A stretch of DNA of 64,000 nt, from NCBI RefSeq assembly GCF_029852145.1, contig NC_079971.1:4273697-4337696 (forward strand), read 5' to 3'. A program made the position numbers and the translations under genes. The notes beneath the pieces are model-generated. The model was not told the DNA's origin. It saw only the letters and a list, made by a program, of their open reading frames with translations, and ran no database searches. The DNA is from Microplitis mediator (taxonomy: Eukaryota > Arthropoda > Insecta > Hymenoptera > Braconidae). Below, piece after piece: positions 1 to 13,105 of the stretch. Numbering within the stretch: position 1 is the stretch's first letter; the number at the start of each line of letters is the position of its first letter.

Positions 1-17
1 TTTTTTTTGAGCCACCC
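1..17. mobile_element. Terminus of a foldback element cut by the window edge
   Basis: The first bases, a T run followed by GAGCCACCC and then TA, closely match the right end of the complete foldback element at 4723-5542 (T run, GGCTCACCC, TA). Only this end is in the window. It is inferred to be a second copy of the same family. Confidence 0.5.
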
Positions 18-640
18 TAATATATATATATAATATATACTTATGTTTACAGTTGTAGAGTGAAATAAATATATTTTCACAATTAATATATTATACTTAT
101 TACATATATTTATTATTATACATATATTTAATTTATAGCAGAAAATTACAGAGACATTACTGCGCCTCGTTAATTTTTTATTGACTAGTAAATCGGCGTA
201 AATAAAAAATAACAACCATTATATATTCAAGTTTTAAAGACTTACTCTTAATATACATATATATTTAATTAATTAAAGTTTAATTATTTAAAAGAGGCTT
301 GAGATAAATAATTATCCACCCTTACAATATTTATATTTTATTATTAACATTATAAATATGAATTGAAATATTTTTTTTCGGATTGACGTGTCAAGATTAA
401 TTATATAATTTCGTAATTTATTAATTACTCCAAGTAATGTTTTATATATATGTATATATACATATATATTTCTCACTCTTTAGCATCGGCAAATATCTCA
501 AAGTAATTAAAAGCTTCTATGGATGAAAATATTTTGAAAAGCTCATTGTAATTTGGTCATAAATAATAACTTATGTTTATACAGTAATTTCTTATTGTTG
601 TAAATAAATAAATTTTAAATGTAAAAATAAAAAATAAAGT
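18..640. other. AT-rich stretch downstream of the Ras-like gene
   Basis: No gene is seen. The sequence is AT-rich with short TA runs. The part next to 640 is presumably the 3' untranslated region of the minus-strand Ras-like gene, but no confident cleavage signal was assigned. Confidence 0.4.
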
Positions 641-3600
641 TTACGAGAGGATACAAGAGTTTCTTTTACCGCCGGAACGCTCGCGTATTTGCTGCAAATG
701 TTGCAGTTGTTGAAGTGACGGTACATGGGCGGTGCTGGTGCGCGAATTATGCTGAGGCGGAGGTAAAGATTGACGTCTTCTGCGTCTCAATGCTGGACTC
801 AGATTGTACTTGACCTTCGCCTGGACCAACAACTCTTTAAATACTTGAGATATGTTGAAGTTGTCCTTTGCCGATACTTGAACGAATCCATTTTCCCATT
901 CAGTCTCCACTAATTCTCTTGTCCGTTCTGTATTTACCTGGAACTAATTTCATTATTTTATTACTTTTAAATCATTTGAGTTCTCAAGAACTCATTCAAG
1001 TAAACAATTTAATTATTTCAGTAATTACTCGATAATTTCAAACTAAGTTCGAATTTTTTTTTATATTTATAGAGATTACATCTCTAGCGGCTTAACCATT
1101 CAATTTAAAAAAAAAAGTCATTTAAATTTTTTTTAGGAAATTTTATTCGCTACAAATAAAGTCTGAGGTAAAATTTCCATAAAATTATTATTTTGAAAGT
1201 TACAAGCATTTATATTTTTAAAAAAATTGTCAAAGAATTCATTAGGCGGACATTCATTCTTTTAAAAATCTATAACTTTCTAACGACTGGTTTTATGGTA
1301 ATTTTTATAAGGACTTTTTTTGTAGGAAATTCAATTTCCTATAAAAAAGGTCTGATGTAAAATTTTCATAAACTCATTATTTCAAAAGTTATACGCATTT
1401 ATATTTTTAATTAAAATTTCAAAAAAATTTAATCGATGAAAGTTATTCTTTTAAAAATCTTTAACTTTTTAACTGTAGGGTTTATGGTAATTTTCACAAG
1501 GTCCTTTTTTGTAGAAAATTAAATTTTCTATAAGAAAGGTCTGACATAAAATTTTCATAAAATCATTATTTCAAAAGTTATAGGCATTTATATTTTTAAT
1601 TAAAATTTCAAAAAAATTTAATCGATGAAAGTCATTCTTTTAAAAATCTGTAACTTTTGAACTGTTGGTTTTATGGTAATTTTTTCAAGGACTTTTTTTG
1701 TAGGAAATTAAATTTCCTATAAGAAAGTTAAGATATAAAATTTTCATAAAATCATTATTTCAAAAGTTATAGGCATTTATGTTTTTAATTAAAATTTCAA
1801 AAATATTTAATCGATGAAAGTCATTCTTTTAAAAATCTGTAACTTTTGAACTGTTGGTTTTATGGTAATTTTTTCAAGGACCTTTTTTGTAGGAAATTAA
1901 ATTTCCTATAAAAAAGGTCTGATATAAAATTTCCATAAAATCGATAGTTTAGACGCTAAAGTAATTTAAAAGTGATTTATTGAATTATTTCGAGCAACTT
2001 ATGAAACCAGGTCACAATAAATAATTAAAACTAGTGACAATAATTGACTTGAAAGTTATCAAGTACTTGTAACTGTAAAACAATAAGTACAATAATGAAC
2101 CCATCGTTAATTACTACAACAAAACATAGACATGAGTGCATACCTCTGAGTCGGAATCAGTCTCGTTGTCATTTTCAATAACCAGATCAACTTTGTTCCC
2201 GACGACGACTATCGGAACCGTACCTTTACTAGCGAGTATTTGGGATCTGAGGGCTTCAACTTCGGCAAATGTACTGGCATCATTAACATCATAGACTAAA
2301 ACAAATGCATCCGCTGACCTTATTGACAATTCTCTCATTGCTGGAAAATCATAGGAGCCCGAAGTGTCGAGTATGTCAAGAGTTAATTGGATTCCCGATA
2401 CATTGAAATCACCCCGATGCATTTCCTCGACAGTCCGTTTGTACTTTGGTGAAAATGTGTTATAAAGAAATTGATTTATTATCGCTGATTTTCCAACTCT
2501 GGCTGCTCCCATAACGACTATTTTGTGACGGGCGGGCGCATCTGATGATTTTTCGTCTGTTTCTGACTCTACAAGTCTTTCGTTTCTGTAAAAAAAGAAG
2601 TAGAAGCCGGAAATTAAATTATTCTTAATACTATTGGATAAATTTTCTGCAGAGACTTTGACCTCTTGAAAGGGTTGGAAGTCTGCAGAAGAAGAAGAAG
2701 ATGATGAAGAAGAGGAAGAAGGATAATAAAGAAACAACAAAACGACCTTGATTAATTTGTTTTAATTAATTTAAGAAAACGACAGGTCGGAGGGTATTAC
2801 GCACACCAGGCGGTCGTAATTAAATCTAAGCTTTACTTTCAGCAATGTGTGTTCTCTAGTCAACTTTAATAAACCCCAATCTACTGTACTCTATCCTGTA
2901 TCTCCACCGAGGAAATGACTGTCAATAAGTCTGCGCACTACTATTAAATTTAAACTTAAACAATAGTTAAACTAATCATACATTTAATTTAATTTGTTTT
3001 TGTTTACTTTAAAATTAAAACTTAAAATTTTTTAAATAAATTATCTTAACATTTAACAAAATTTTAATTTATTTTCTCACTTTCAAGTAAGGGAGGGTGG
3101 GGCAGAGCGCCCCCCCCCCCCTAAGCCAATTATTACTTTTTGTGGCTTTCAACCATAAGATCACTTTACTTTTGTCCTATTTCGAACAAATTTATGGACA
3201 TTTTGCCAAAATTCTGAAAAAAAAAAATTTTTTTTTGTGGGGCAGAGCGGCCCCCCTCCAAAAAATGATAATAAAATTTTTTTTTCGTTTTTTTTTTTTT
3301 TTTTAAATTGTTTTCATCATTAAGAATGTATTTCTTTCTCTTGACAACTATTTTTGGTTTTATATTACTCGAAAAAAATTTTTTAAGGTGCAATAAATCG
3401 TTCACTCTCGATTACCTTAATTACTAATTGTTATTTAATAAAAAAAAAAAACAATTCTATAGTTTTACTTTATTTCAAAAATTTATCAACTAAAAAAAAA
3501 ATTTTAATTTTATAAATTTTTAGTGACCAAATTTGCCTCTTACATAAAGAAACGGCCGAAAAATATGAAAAAATAATTTTTTCGGAAGTTTCGGCTGGTC

Positions 3601-6324
3601 CATTTTGCCCCAGGTGTTGTGCGTAGGCTAGAAATGTGGAATTATAATAATTTTTTTTTTAATTTGACGATAAAAATATGAAAAAATCACTTTTTCAAAA
3701 TTTTGGGCTTGTTCATTTTGCCCCAAATGTTATGCGTAGGGGTAAAAATGCGCAAACATATTGGATTTATAGTAATTAGTCGAAAAAAAAAAAATTTTTT
3801 TTTTTATCATAATTTCAGGGGGGCCGCTCTGCCCCGCCTTCCCCTATGAGGTAACGAAACCGATAGTGGGACGATAATTACATTTTTTTTGGGCCAAATG
3901 AATAATTTGTGAATTTAAATTGTTGATTATTTTGATGAACAGGAGGTTGACTCGCGCGCTTTTAAATTAATAAAAAAAAAATTATATGTTTAATATTACA
4001 AAAGTTTTTTCGTTAGTGGAACTTTAAAGAGTTTTAAAATCAATATAAAAATCCCCGATTCTAGTACCGAAATTAAAAAGTAAAACTTATAAAGTTATAA
4101 AATTCTCTTATCTCAATAAGCCAAAACTTTACCACAGCGTAATTTACCCGACAATCCCCTTAACTCTTTGAAGTAACTCGACATCAAGGGGCTCTTCTAG
4201 TTCAAAATAATATAAAATTCCAATATTCCCTTTGACAACAAGGGTCGCCGGAACAAACTCCTCTACAACCGAAAACTCTGTAAAATTTAAAACCTAAAAA
4301 AATTAATTTCTCTAAATTTAATTGAGCTTAAAATAATTATGTTCCTTCGTGTTCGTAAGCCGGCTCATGAGCGTCACCTAAAGTCCTTGAGAAGTTACAC
4401 AATATACTTTTTTTATGTTTTTCTTGCCGAGTTTCTACAGCGGTTTCACAAACACCCACGATAATCCTCTCTAGGTTTACTAGCCCTCCGCAAAAGGGAT
4501 ATGAGCGTAATGATGGCAATCAAGGTTTGTTACACAAGGTCCTTTTTTTTATTTTATTTTTTTTTTTCTTTATTTTATTTTCTCACTTTATTTTACTCCT
4601 TTCAAACTCCTTTTGACGTAACAAGACTCATCAGTGCTTTTACTACGTAAGGATTTTATCCAGTTAAATCTTTAATCCCTTAAAGATCCACACTTTCTCT
4701 CTCTCTCTTTTTATATATATTAGGGTAAGCCAAAACAACCAACCTATCGAATTTACGTCTTAAAAAGGACCTATATATCGAGAAAAAAATCCTCCCATTG
4801 GGCAAAATTTTTAGCTCAATTTTAAAAGGTGTCGGTAGCCATTTGAAATTTCCCATTTAAATAACATGCAAAAAAATTTTTTTTTATTAAAAATATTATA
4901 ACTTTTGAACCATGTGAGATAAAAATTCGGCTCTAGAATATTCTTGTATGGCATTAAATTTCTTTAATAAAAGTCCTGGGAGTCGAATTTGTAAATTTGA
5001 TTTTTCGTATACTGACAGGCTATCAAAGTCTAGAGTGAACAGAATCATACAAATTTAAAGCTTTATTTGGATTTTCCAAATACTTTTCTTTTATTGTGAT
5101 GGATAACAAAATATTATTTGTTACAACGTGGATATTATTGGTGATTTCATTGCACTACATGTAGAACAAATTTTCTCGTAGTATTGATATTTTTAATAAT
5201 AAAGCCTTAAATTTGTATGATTCTGTTTACTCTAGACTTTGATAGCCTGTTAGTATACGAAATATCAAGTTTACAAATTCGACTCCCAGGACTTTTTTTG
5301 AAGAAATTTAATGCCATACAAGAATATTCTAGAGCCGAATTTTTGTCTCACATGGTTCAAAAGTTCTAATATTTTTAATCAAAAAAAATTTTTTTGTATG
5401 TTATTTAAATGGAAAATTTCAAATGGCTACCGACACCTTTTTAAATTGAGCTAAAAATTTTGCCCAATGGGAGAATTTTTTTCTCGATATATAGGTCCTT
5501 TTTAAAACATAAATTCGATAGGTTGGTTTTTTTGGCTCACCCTAATATATATATATGAATATATACTGTAAAAAACTTGTGTTAAAATGAACTAACACTG
5601 GTGTAGCGGTGCTACTCATTGGTGTTATCCAACCGGTGTTAAAACAGTGTACAAGGGGTAAATTACTTCAATCCGAGTATGAGGGTGTACGTACACGTTT
5701 TTTCAAATTTACAAAACAGAAAAAAATAATAATAATAACATTTTGTTAAAGTTACAAAATAATCAAATTGCTGAAAATATTGATCGCTTATCGAATTAAA
5801 TATTTAGGAACAAAATAATAATTATTTTAATTATAACTCTGAGGTAAAAACTGATTTAAAAATGAAAAATTAATCAATGATAATTAAATTTAAATTTTCC
5901 CGCTGATTTAGTTTGCAAAAAGACTTGAATTTCAAAAATCTGTTTCGCATATTTTATACAATAATATTAATATGTGATTATAGACAAATGTTCTTTGGAT
6001 TTTTTCAAAAATCGATAAATCTGTGGTATCATTAATTTTGAAATAAAATTTTTTTTTTTTTAATTTGAAATACAATTTGGCTTTTGATGTTAAAAAATAA
6101 AAGTATACTACTTTTTTTTTAAACTACTTAACACCGGGAAAAATTTTAACACCGCTGTCAGTTTTATTTTAACACCATTTTCGGGTTTAAATTTAACACC
6201 GTTAATCTTTACACCGGGATAGCGTGTGGACTTACACCGTTTTTTTTTTTACAATAAATATATAGAAACTTGTTTTGTACAAAATATCAAGTATGGCGAA
6301 TTGAAAGAACGATAAATGAAAAGA

Positions 6325-6391
<67 letters not shown>

Positions 6392-6490
6392 CCTGATACT
6401 TTTAGTAGGTCCATCTTCTTTTTCTTCTTTTAAAGAAGAAGATGGTTGAAGACTAAATCTCCTACGAAATTGATGTCTACTCTTCATCAT
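641..6490 (-). CDS. Ras-family small GTPase, RASD/Rhes-like, prenylated
   Basis: Three coding exons join in phase: 6490-6393, 2585-2144 and 937-641, giving 278 residues. G boxes are in order: P-loop GAARVGKS (59-66), switch I Thr84, DTSG (106-109), NKVD (163-166) and SAK (202-204). The C-terminus is arginine-rich (RRRRR 231-235) and ends in CILS, a CaaX prenylation box, so a membrane-bound signalling GTPase is expected. The residue after DTSG is Ser, not the catalytic Gln of Ras, and the Ras Gly12/Gly13 positions are Ala and Arg. RASD/Rhes and some insect relatives share this pattern, which suggests low intrinsic GTPase activity. The start is the first of two tandem ATGs in a CAAATG context. 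The exon is open back to an acceptor at 6518, so an upstream exon, probably 5'UTR, lies elsewhere. Introns run 938-2143 and 2586-6392. The Ras-type fold is certain; the exact ortholog is not. Confidence 0.9.
1130..1945. repeat. Tandem repeat, unit about 190 bp, in a Ras-gene intron
   Basis: A unit containing TTTTTGTAGGAAATT, CCTATAA, a run resembling AAAATCATTATTTCAAAAG and AATCGATGAAAGT recurs about four times at a spacing near 190 bp. Later copies (about 1500-1900) are more alike than the first. It lies wholly within the last intron of the Ras-like gene. No ORF is supported. Confidence 0.75.
3090..3844. mobile_element. Foldback (MITE-like) element with GC-rich tips
   Basis: The left end AGGGAGGGTGGGGCAGAGCG and right end CGCTCTGCCCCGCCTTCCCC are near-perfect inverted repeats flanked by TA. 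The interior is AT-rich and repeats 'GGGGCAGAGCG'-type and 'TTTTGCCCC' motifs. It has no transposase ORF. It sits in the 3.8-kb intron of the Ras-like gene. TA flanks fit a Tc1/mariner-type mechanism, which is inference. Confidence 0.75.
4723..5542. mobile_element. Long foldback element with arms of about 345 bp
   Basis: Arms 4723-5068 and 5200-5542 are reverse complements of each other almost throughout, around a loop of about 130 bp. The tips are GGGTAAGCC and GGCTCACCC, flanked by TA on both sides. No coding potential was seen. The transcribed intron would form a very long hairpin. Confidence 0.88.
5565..6253. mobile_element. MITE-like element with GGTGTTAAA/TTTAACACC repeats
   Basis: The element starts near ACTGTAAAAAA and ends near a T run with TTACA. 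Multiple GTGTTAAA motifs near the left end and TTTAACACC motifs near the right end make imperfect inverted arms. It resembles the clearer copy at 13106-13587, though its tips are degraded. Confidence 0.5.
6332..6387. repeat. (AT)n microsatellite beside a splice donor
   Basis: About 28 AT units lie just 3' (minus strand) of the donor of the first coding exon of the Ras-like gene, the GT being at 6392-6391. Confidence 0.95.
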
Positions 6491-6518
6491 TTGCCGTCGT
6501 GGTTCTGATGACACAATT

Positions 6519-8737
6519 CTAGAAAAAAAAAAATTTATATAGATATGAAATCAAGTAAAAGTAATAAGAGCTTAGCTGTGAAGTAAAAAAATATCGTGTT
6601 ACAGAAATATGAACTTTTAAATAAAAAAAGAGATAAGAAAACGTGATATTTTATATTTCATACCAGTTTTAATAAAAATCTTGATGAATTTCAAAATATA
6701 TATTGTATGTATTGAGTACATGATGTATAACAACTGAAATTGAACTTTTAGAATAATTATTCTAATTGATTCGGAAAGAAACTTTCCATTGTTCATTTTT
6801 CACGGTATTTTTATTATTTTTTTCTCCTTCTTGATGCTTATGAATTTTTTATTGGGTAACTTTAGAAATATCGAGCATGATTGGCAATAAAAGAGAAATA
6901 TAACTGTTATGAATCAAATTTATCAATTATTTGAAAATATGTAACATAATAAAAATTAAATTACAGACCAACTCGTTCATTTACTTTTCATTGCGAATTA
7001 TCTTTGAAATTTTAAAAACACAGACGTCGCGACTCGTGTAGTTTTTGGTGACGATTTTTTTTACGCGGTTAGTAAATATAATCACCAAGTTGCTGATGAG
7101 ATTCTGCGCAAAATGAGTACCCACATTGATATATTTGCAGGAAGTCGACAAAATATGAAATTTTATGAGAAATTTTTGATTAAAATTTAAAAAAATAAAA
7201 AAATATATGACTTTAGAATAGATAATAAAATTCTACGTGAAATGAGTACCCACATCAATATATTTGAACTAGTCCATTAAAAGCACTGAATGTCAGCTTC
7301 ATAAATAATTACCATATAAATTAAACAATGACCTACTTGCAGTCTATCGTTGTGGGTACTCATTCAACAGGGAATTTTATCAACTATTCAAATATCCTAA
7401 TCATTTTTGCATAAAAATTTTTCTACTCTAAATATATCAGCTCATATTTTAAATACTTGGAAAAACATAAATTTTAAAAAATTAAAATTTACGCAGTAAA
7501 ACCAACTTAATATTTTATTACACAAATTTTTTTCTAAAGTCAGTGTGTAATAAAAATATTAAGTTATTTATATGTAAATTTAATTTGTTATTTTACCGAT
7601 ATGTAAATAAAGTTTAAATGTCTAGCGCTCTCGAGTATTGAAATCTAGGACTGCACTACTAGGTCAAGAGGTTGTTGCACATTTTTTATAATCTTCGAAT
7701 CGTCATTTATCGATGCCACCCACACTCACGTTCATATTTTATAATTCCATATAAAAGTTATGACATGTTAACGTGGATTTCAATAGAATTTATTTTCGCA
7801 CCCTCTTATCTCGTGAGATGGGAAGCATTCATCGGATTTAAATGGATTTACTAGTGAGATTGCTATGAAAATTTGATTTAACAAAAATTTTTTATTTTTT
7901 TCAGTCGGAAAAAATCAAAATATATATATATTTTTCTGTTGTCTTTAAACAAATAATATTTTTCAATATTTTTCTATCAGCAATTTAATACAAACATTGA
8001 AATGTATACAGAAATTTATATCACATCTTTTCAATTCGATCTCAGTTGACGTGTAGCAATTTGCACTTTAATTACAGTTTCATCTGCAACGTAACTAAAA
8101 AAAACCGGATATAATACAATTAAAAAAAAAAAAAAAAATAGAAAATTGATGAAAATGTTAAAAGCCAGTGCCATAGACATGTCAAGTTCCATGTATTAAA
8201 TTACAGGACAACATAGAACACCAGAATAAATAAACTGGCTTTTCTCCCCTGGCTATCATTATTCTTGTCGGTAAAAGGAAAAAAAAAAAAATAAAATTAC
8301 GCCGATAACATTTTTTGGATACCCGCACTTAGTACGCAGTAAGGAGAAAGTTACAAAATTACCGTGTTCTTTCGCCAAACAAACTATTCGACCCTTGTCA
8401 TTTTTATTAGTGCTCTCCCTCGGATAAAACTTTCACTATTCACGCTTACCCTTACGAAATATTACTAATTATAATTATTTATACAGTTACGACTTACTAA
8501 TTGACTTATTAACATCTTTATTAACCATCTTTCATTTTATTGTGGACGTTGGGAATAATTTAATGAGGAAAGAGGATACTGGGAAATGATATAATATTTT
8601 TTAAAATTTGATCTTGTATACAAATATATTTAATTACTATGTATTAAAATTCATGGAGTGAAATGATCACTTGAAAATTTTAAAATGATTAATAGAAATT
8701 AAAATATCAGTCCTTAGTTCACCTCGTCGGATATAAT
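6519..8737. other. AT-rich non-coding stretch upstream of the Ras-like coding exons
   Basis: No supported gene. It is presumably an intron or 5' flank of the Ras-like gene, because that gene's exon at 6518 begins at an acceptor. The short ORF at 7672-7854 lacks protein-like features. Confidence 0.4.
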
Positions 8738-9575
8738 TTGAAATTCAAGAAAAATTTTCGCTCAAAAAGTTCAAAAAAATTATGACATACTTTTTTTTTG
8801 ATACTTTTATTACAGCTAGTTTTTTCTCTAGGGGACATTGTGAAGAACAAAAAATGTTTATATTGTCTAGGGTTATCTTTAACAGAAGCAAATCTATTGG
8901 CGGTTTTTAAAAAAAATGTCATAGGCAAAATTATCCTTCATGCCATAATTTTTGGAAAAAAAATTTCTCTAAAGAGTTTTATATTTTTTTTCTACTAGAT
9001 TGCACTATAAGGAACAAAAAATGTGCATATTGTGTAAAGTTATTCCTAACAGGCGTAAATCTATAGGCTATTAAAAAAAAAAAAGTCATATTATCAAAAT
9101 TATCCTATGTCATGTCTAAATCTTTTCAAAAAATTTCCTCAGGAATTTAAAAATTTTTTTTCTACTAGAGGACAGTATGAGGAACAAAAAACGTTTATAT
9201 TGTGTGTAGTTATTCCTAACAGGAGTAAATCTACAGGCTATTTTTGAAAAAAATATCATACTGTCAAAATTATCCTATGTCACGTCTAAATCTTTTCAAA
9301 AAATTTCCTCAGGAATTTAAAAATTTTTTTTCTACCAGAGGTCAGTATGAGGAACAAAAAACGTTTATATTGTGTGGAGTTATTCTTGATAGGAGTAAAT
9401 CTGCGCGCTATTTTTGGAAAAAAATGTCATATTGTCAAAATTATCCTGCGTCATGTCTGAATCTTTTCAAAAATTCCCTCAGTTATTCTAAAATTTTTTT
9501 TCTACTAGAGGACAGTATGAGGAACAAAAAGTGTTTATATTATACGAAGTTATTTCTGACAGGAGAAAATCTACG
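8738..9575. repeat. Tandem repeat, unit about 175 bp, about five copies
   Basis: A unit with TCTACTAGAGGACAGTATGA, GGAACAAAAA, TTATTCCTAACAGGAG and TCTTTTCAAAAAATTTCCTC recurs at roughly 8810, 8990, 9165, 9340 and 9510. The three right-hand copies are most alike. ORFs crossing it only reflect the repeat and are not called. Confidence 0.8.
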
Positions 9576-12500
9576 TATAATATAAGCATCTATATATAGC
9601 AGTTTCGAACTACGAAAAAAGAAATAAATTAATAAATTGAGTATATGGCTCTAGTACAGCTGACGGTGGAAAATTCTTGTAATATTTCAACGGATGGTTT
9701 TGATAAAACTGCAATTTAATGCAACAGGTGACAGATAATGAGAAATAAAGTGAAATATATATATATAATGTATGTGCAAAGCTATCTCTTGGTGGAGAGT
9801 ATATATGGACTAACGAGACCGATTTTCGTGGTCTAATGTCGGTCTAGATTCAACCGCGATAGAATTAATTCCTGCGCGAGCTTAATAGACCAACTCGGTT
9901 CAATAATGCGTAAAATGTATTTCATGCGGGTAATTATCACATCGTTTGATACTGAACCCCATCTAGAAAAAAAAATTATCATCAGGCTTACAAAGACTAA
10001 TCTTCTACAGACGTCCCCAGTGACGAGTTTATCATTTCCAAAAAAAATACGTAATTTATAATAAACCTGATAAGTACTTACGTACCAAGCCGGCGTTAAA
10101 GAAGAAAATGATTAGATAAATTACGTGCTAAATCCTAAAATTTAACACGAGTGAAAATAAATGGCCGGGAAAATGTAAAAAAAATAGTCAAACGTTCTAA
10201 CCGGAAATTGAGTTTCTTTCTCTTTTCATCGGCGAGTTATTTTTTATGTTTTTTCTCAACTCGATCATTTTTCGCTTGTCAATATCGAGTTCGCGGTATG
10301 TAATATCTCGTGATAGGAAATTGTTGTTTACACTAAAACGCTTTCTTAATAACAAACTTTCTTCCACAAACATTTTATTTTTTATTCATTGTAAGTGGTT
10401 AGTTTTTATGTGTTGCTCTGTTTGCGCGTACAAACTCGAGCTGAGTGTTTTTATTTGAGTGTATTTGGTACCGCAGGTGGGCTGACTACTTAATCGTACC
10501 ATAAACTTAATATCTTACTTGCAAATGTTAAGTAACTGGGCACCCGCAGGTTTACTTCAACACGAGTATCTGCTTAAGGCTACAAAAGATATTTTTGATA
10601 AGAGTTTTAATTTATTGATTCTATCTTTTATCTTTTAATTTCTGTAGAAATTTCTATTAAGGATTCCCACTCGCCATTTGTTAATTACTTTATACACTTT
10701 AAATATTAGTACGATAATTATTTTTTATTTTTTCTTTCCTTACATTTTTAATCAACGAATTTGAATAATTAACTAATTATTCAAGACAGTTTTTTAATTT
10801 CGAGGTTGGCAAACGTTTTTTTTTATCACGCAATTTTTTTTAATTATCGCATTAAAAATGTGAGGACAAAATTATTTAAAATTTTTTTCACGCGTGAAAA
10901 AATTGAATTTAAGTACGCAGTTAATTTTAAAAACTTCTGTAAGGTAGGAAATAAAAATGGCGGTCTGTTATCGCTTGCAATTTTTTTTCAATTATTCAAA
11001 AAAAAATATTTGGTGGAAAAATGAATAAAAAATTTTTTTATGCATAAAAAAAGTGAACTATACTTCAGTACTAATTTTTTATGGATTCAAATACAAAAAA
11101 CTATTATCCATTTTTTTTTAAATTGAGGTTAGAAATCGTTGGGTCGCAATTTTTTATATGACTGACATATGAAAAAATCTTTTGTCATTTTAATGTCAAA
11201 AGTAATTGAATTTAAATAAGTATTAAATATTTTATGTCATAATTAAATTCAAAAAAAGCCTTGAATGCGCTTTGGTTCGGCAGTAAAAAAAATTTGAAAT
11301 TCAAATTACAAAGGTCTATATAATATTAAAAAAATATAAGCGTATTACAGGATGTTTAAAGCGATAATATTCCTGACGTGAACTGAGGAAAAGCTTGAGG
11401 TCTTTGGATCGAAGGTTATATGGGACTTCCTGAAGACATTAAAGTGTCCATTCATTCTCATAAAACGTCTGGACAATAACTCACGCTCATGTATAACTAA
11501 CAATAAGTCCTGACTGAGTTTATGTCTGCATACAACAGGGATAGAAAATCGAGATCAGTTATAATAGAAGAAAAAAAAATTTATGAACTCGAATGACCAT
11601 CGATCCACATGTTTACTTGGCACGTTCGCTATATACTAGTAATACACTTACATATATATATGATATTTAAAACTAGAGCAACGACCGGGACGGGAAGCAA
11701 AGCCCAAGTTGGCTGGGAAAACTAGTCGCCGCGAATCCTCAAGTTATCAGGATTGTTCTGATTTCGAAGACAGGAAATGACGACCTCGATCTACTTCCAT
11801 ATCTCGAGACCAAAAACCAAAGACCCGGAAAATTTTTTAACTTTTTTACGAGACACCGATTTGACCCGGACGTTACCTTGGCTCTCCTACTTTTCCACAC
11901 CTTTTTTCACTCCTTTCCTTTTGTTATTTAACTCTTTTCCTGTCTTTTATCATACCTCGCTTTATCACAACTCTTTATTACTGACTAGGAGTCTTATTAC
12001 TGTTAGAATAAAGCAGCCTTGTATCCTATTAATTAAAAGGACGCCTCAAGTACTTCTAAAAAAAATATTATTTATTTTACAAACCGTAACTTTCATTCAT
12101 TTTTCCAATTAAAAATTTTCTATTAATTTTTTTTCTGCAAGGAAATTTAATGCGCAGAGAAAAAATATTGAAAAAATTAAAAAGGACCTTCTTAAATTAT
12201 TTATGAATGATTTAAAAAATTATGAATATTTAATTTCACTTGCGCAGACATTAAGATGTAGAAAATTAAAATATTAATGTATAAAATAAATATTTAATTC
12301 ATAAAAATTCATCATAATTTTTTTCAACTGAAGAAATAAAAAATTTTAGATGAAGTTAATTGAGAAATATTTGAAAAATAAGTGAATTATTAATTTTTGT
12401 GCAAAAAAAAAACTTAATCAGATTAAAACTTCCTTTGGAATTAGTGAGAGTAAATATAATCTGCATTTCATAAATATATCGGATTCCATTAATAGCCTGT

Positions 12501-13105
12501 TTATTCTACCGTGATTTTAAAATTATATTGAGCATTCAGAATATTATACTACTAAATTACTTTACTGTTTTATTTCAAACTCCCAACGTTAAAACAAAAA
12601 AAAAAAAGTTTATTTTCTCCAACTTATATTTGCGGTACTAAAAAAAATGTGTGGAAAAATTTTTTATCACCAGGCCCGCCCCGACCACCTGCGAAAGTAA
12701 ACAATATTTCACGTAAAAAAAAAAAAAATTACCCCCTTAAAAAAAAAGGCTGTTTTTCTCCGCGAGCTGTTCTAATCCACGAAAGCACTTTATCATAATA
12801 AAACTCGAGATTAAGAATAAAAAAAAATGGATCGATAATTCAACTCGCGATAAGATTAGATAAGATTGACAAATTCACATAAAGTTTATGGCATTGAAAA
12901 GTAACTTTAATTCAAAGCTTCTGTTCGGCTTTCATCAGTTCAATAAATCTACTAGACAGTAATCTCATTTACATTTCCTAATCCCTCTTGTCTCTACTTC
13001 AACTTCCTCAAATAATATATTTTTCGTACCATCTGTTTATATTTTTTATTCTTACGGCACTTTCTATTTCCATTATTATTATTATTATAATTAATATTAT
13101 TATTA
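9576..13105. other. AT-rich non-coding stretch
   Basis: No supported gene. A somewhat more GC-balanced patch lies at about 11670-11900 and contains a pyrimidine-rich ORF (11777-12112). I see no domain, splice structure or start context there, so it is not called. Confidence 0.35.

Noticed and set aside
2586..2740. N-terminal extension of the Ras-like ORF with a serine run
   Set aside because: It lies upstream of a TTTTTTTACAG acceptor that joins in perfect phase to the exon ending at 6393. The serine run is intron sequence.
6232..6414. ORF through the (AT)n tract next to the first Ras-like coding exon
   Set aside because: It is out of frame with the real exon and mostly an Ile-Tyr repeat from the microsatellite.
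9244..9585. 113-codon ORF
   Set aside because: It follows the 175-bp tandem repeat, and similarity between its halves reflects the repeat, not a protein.
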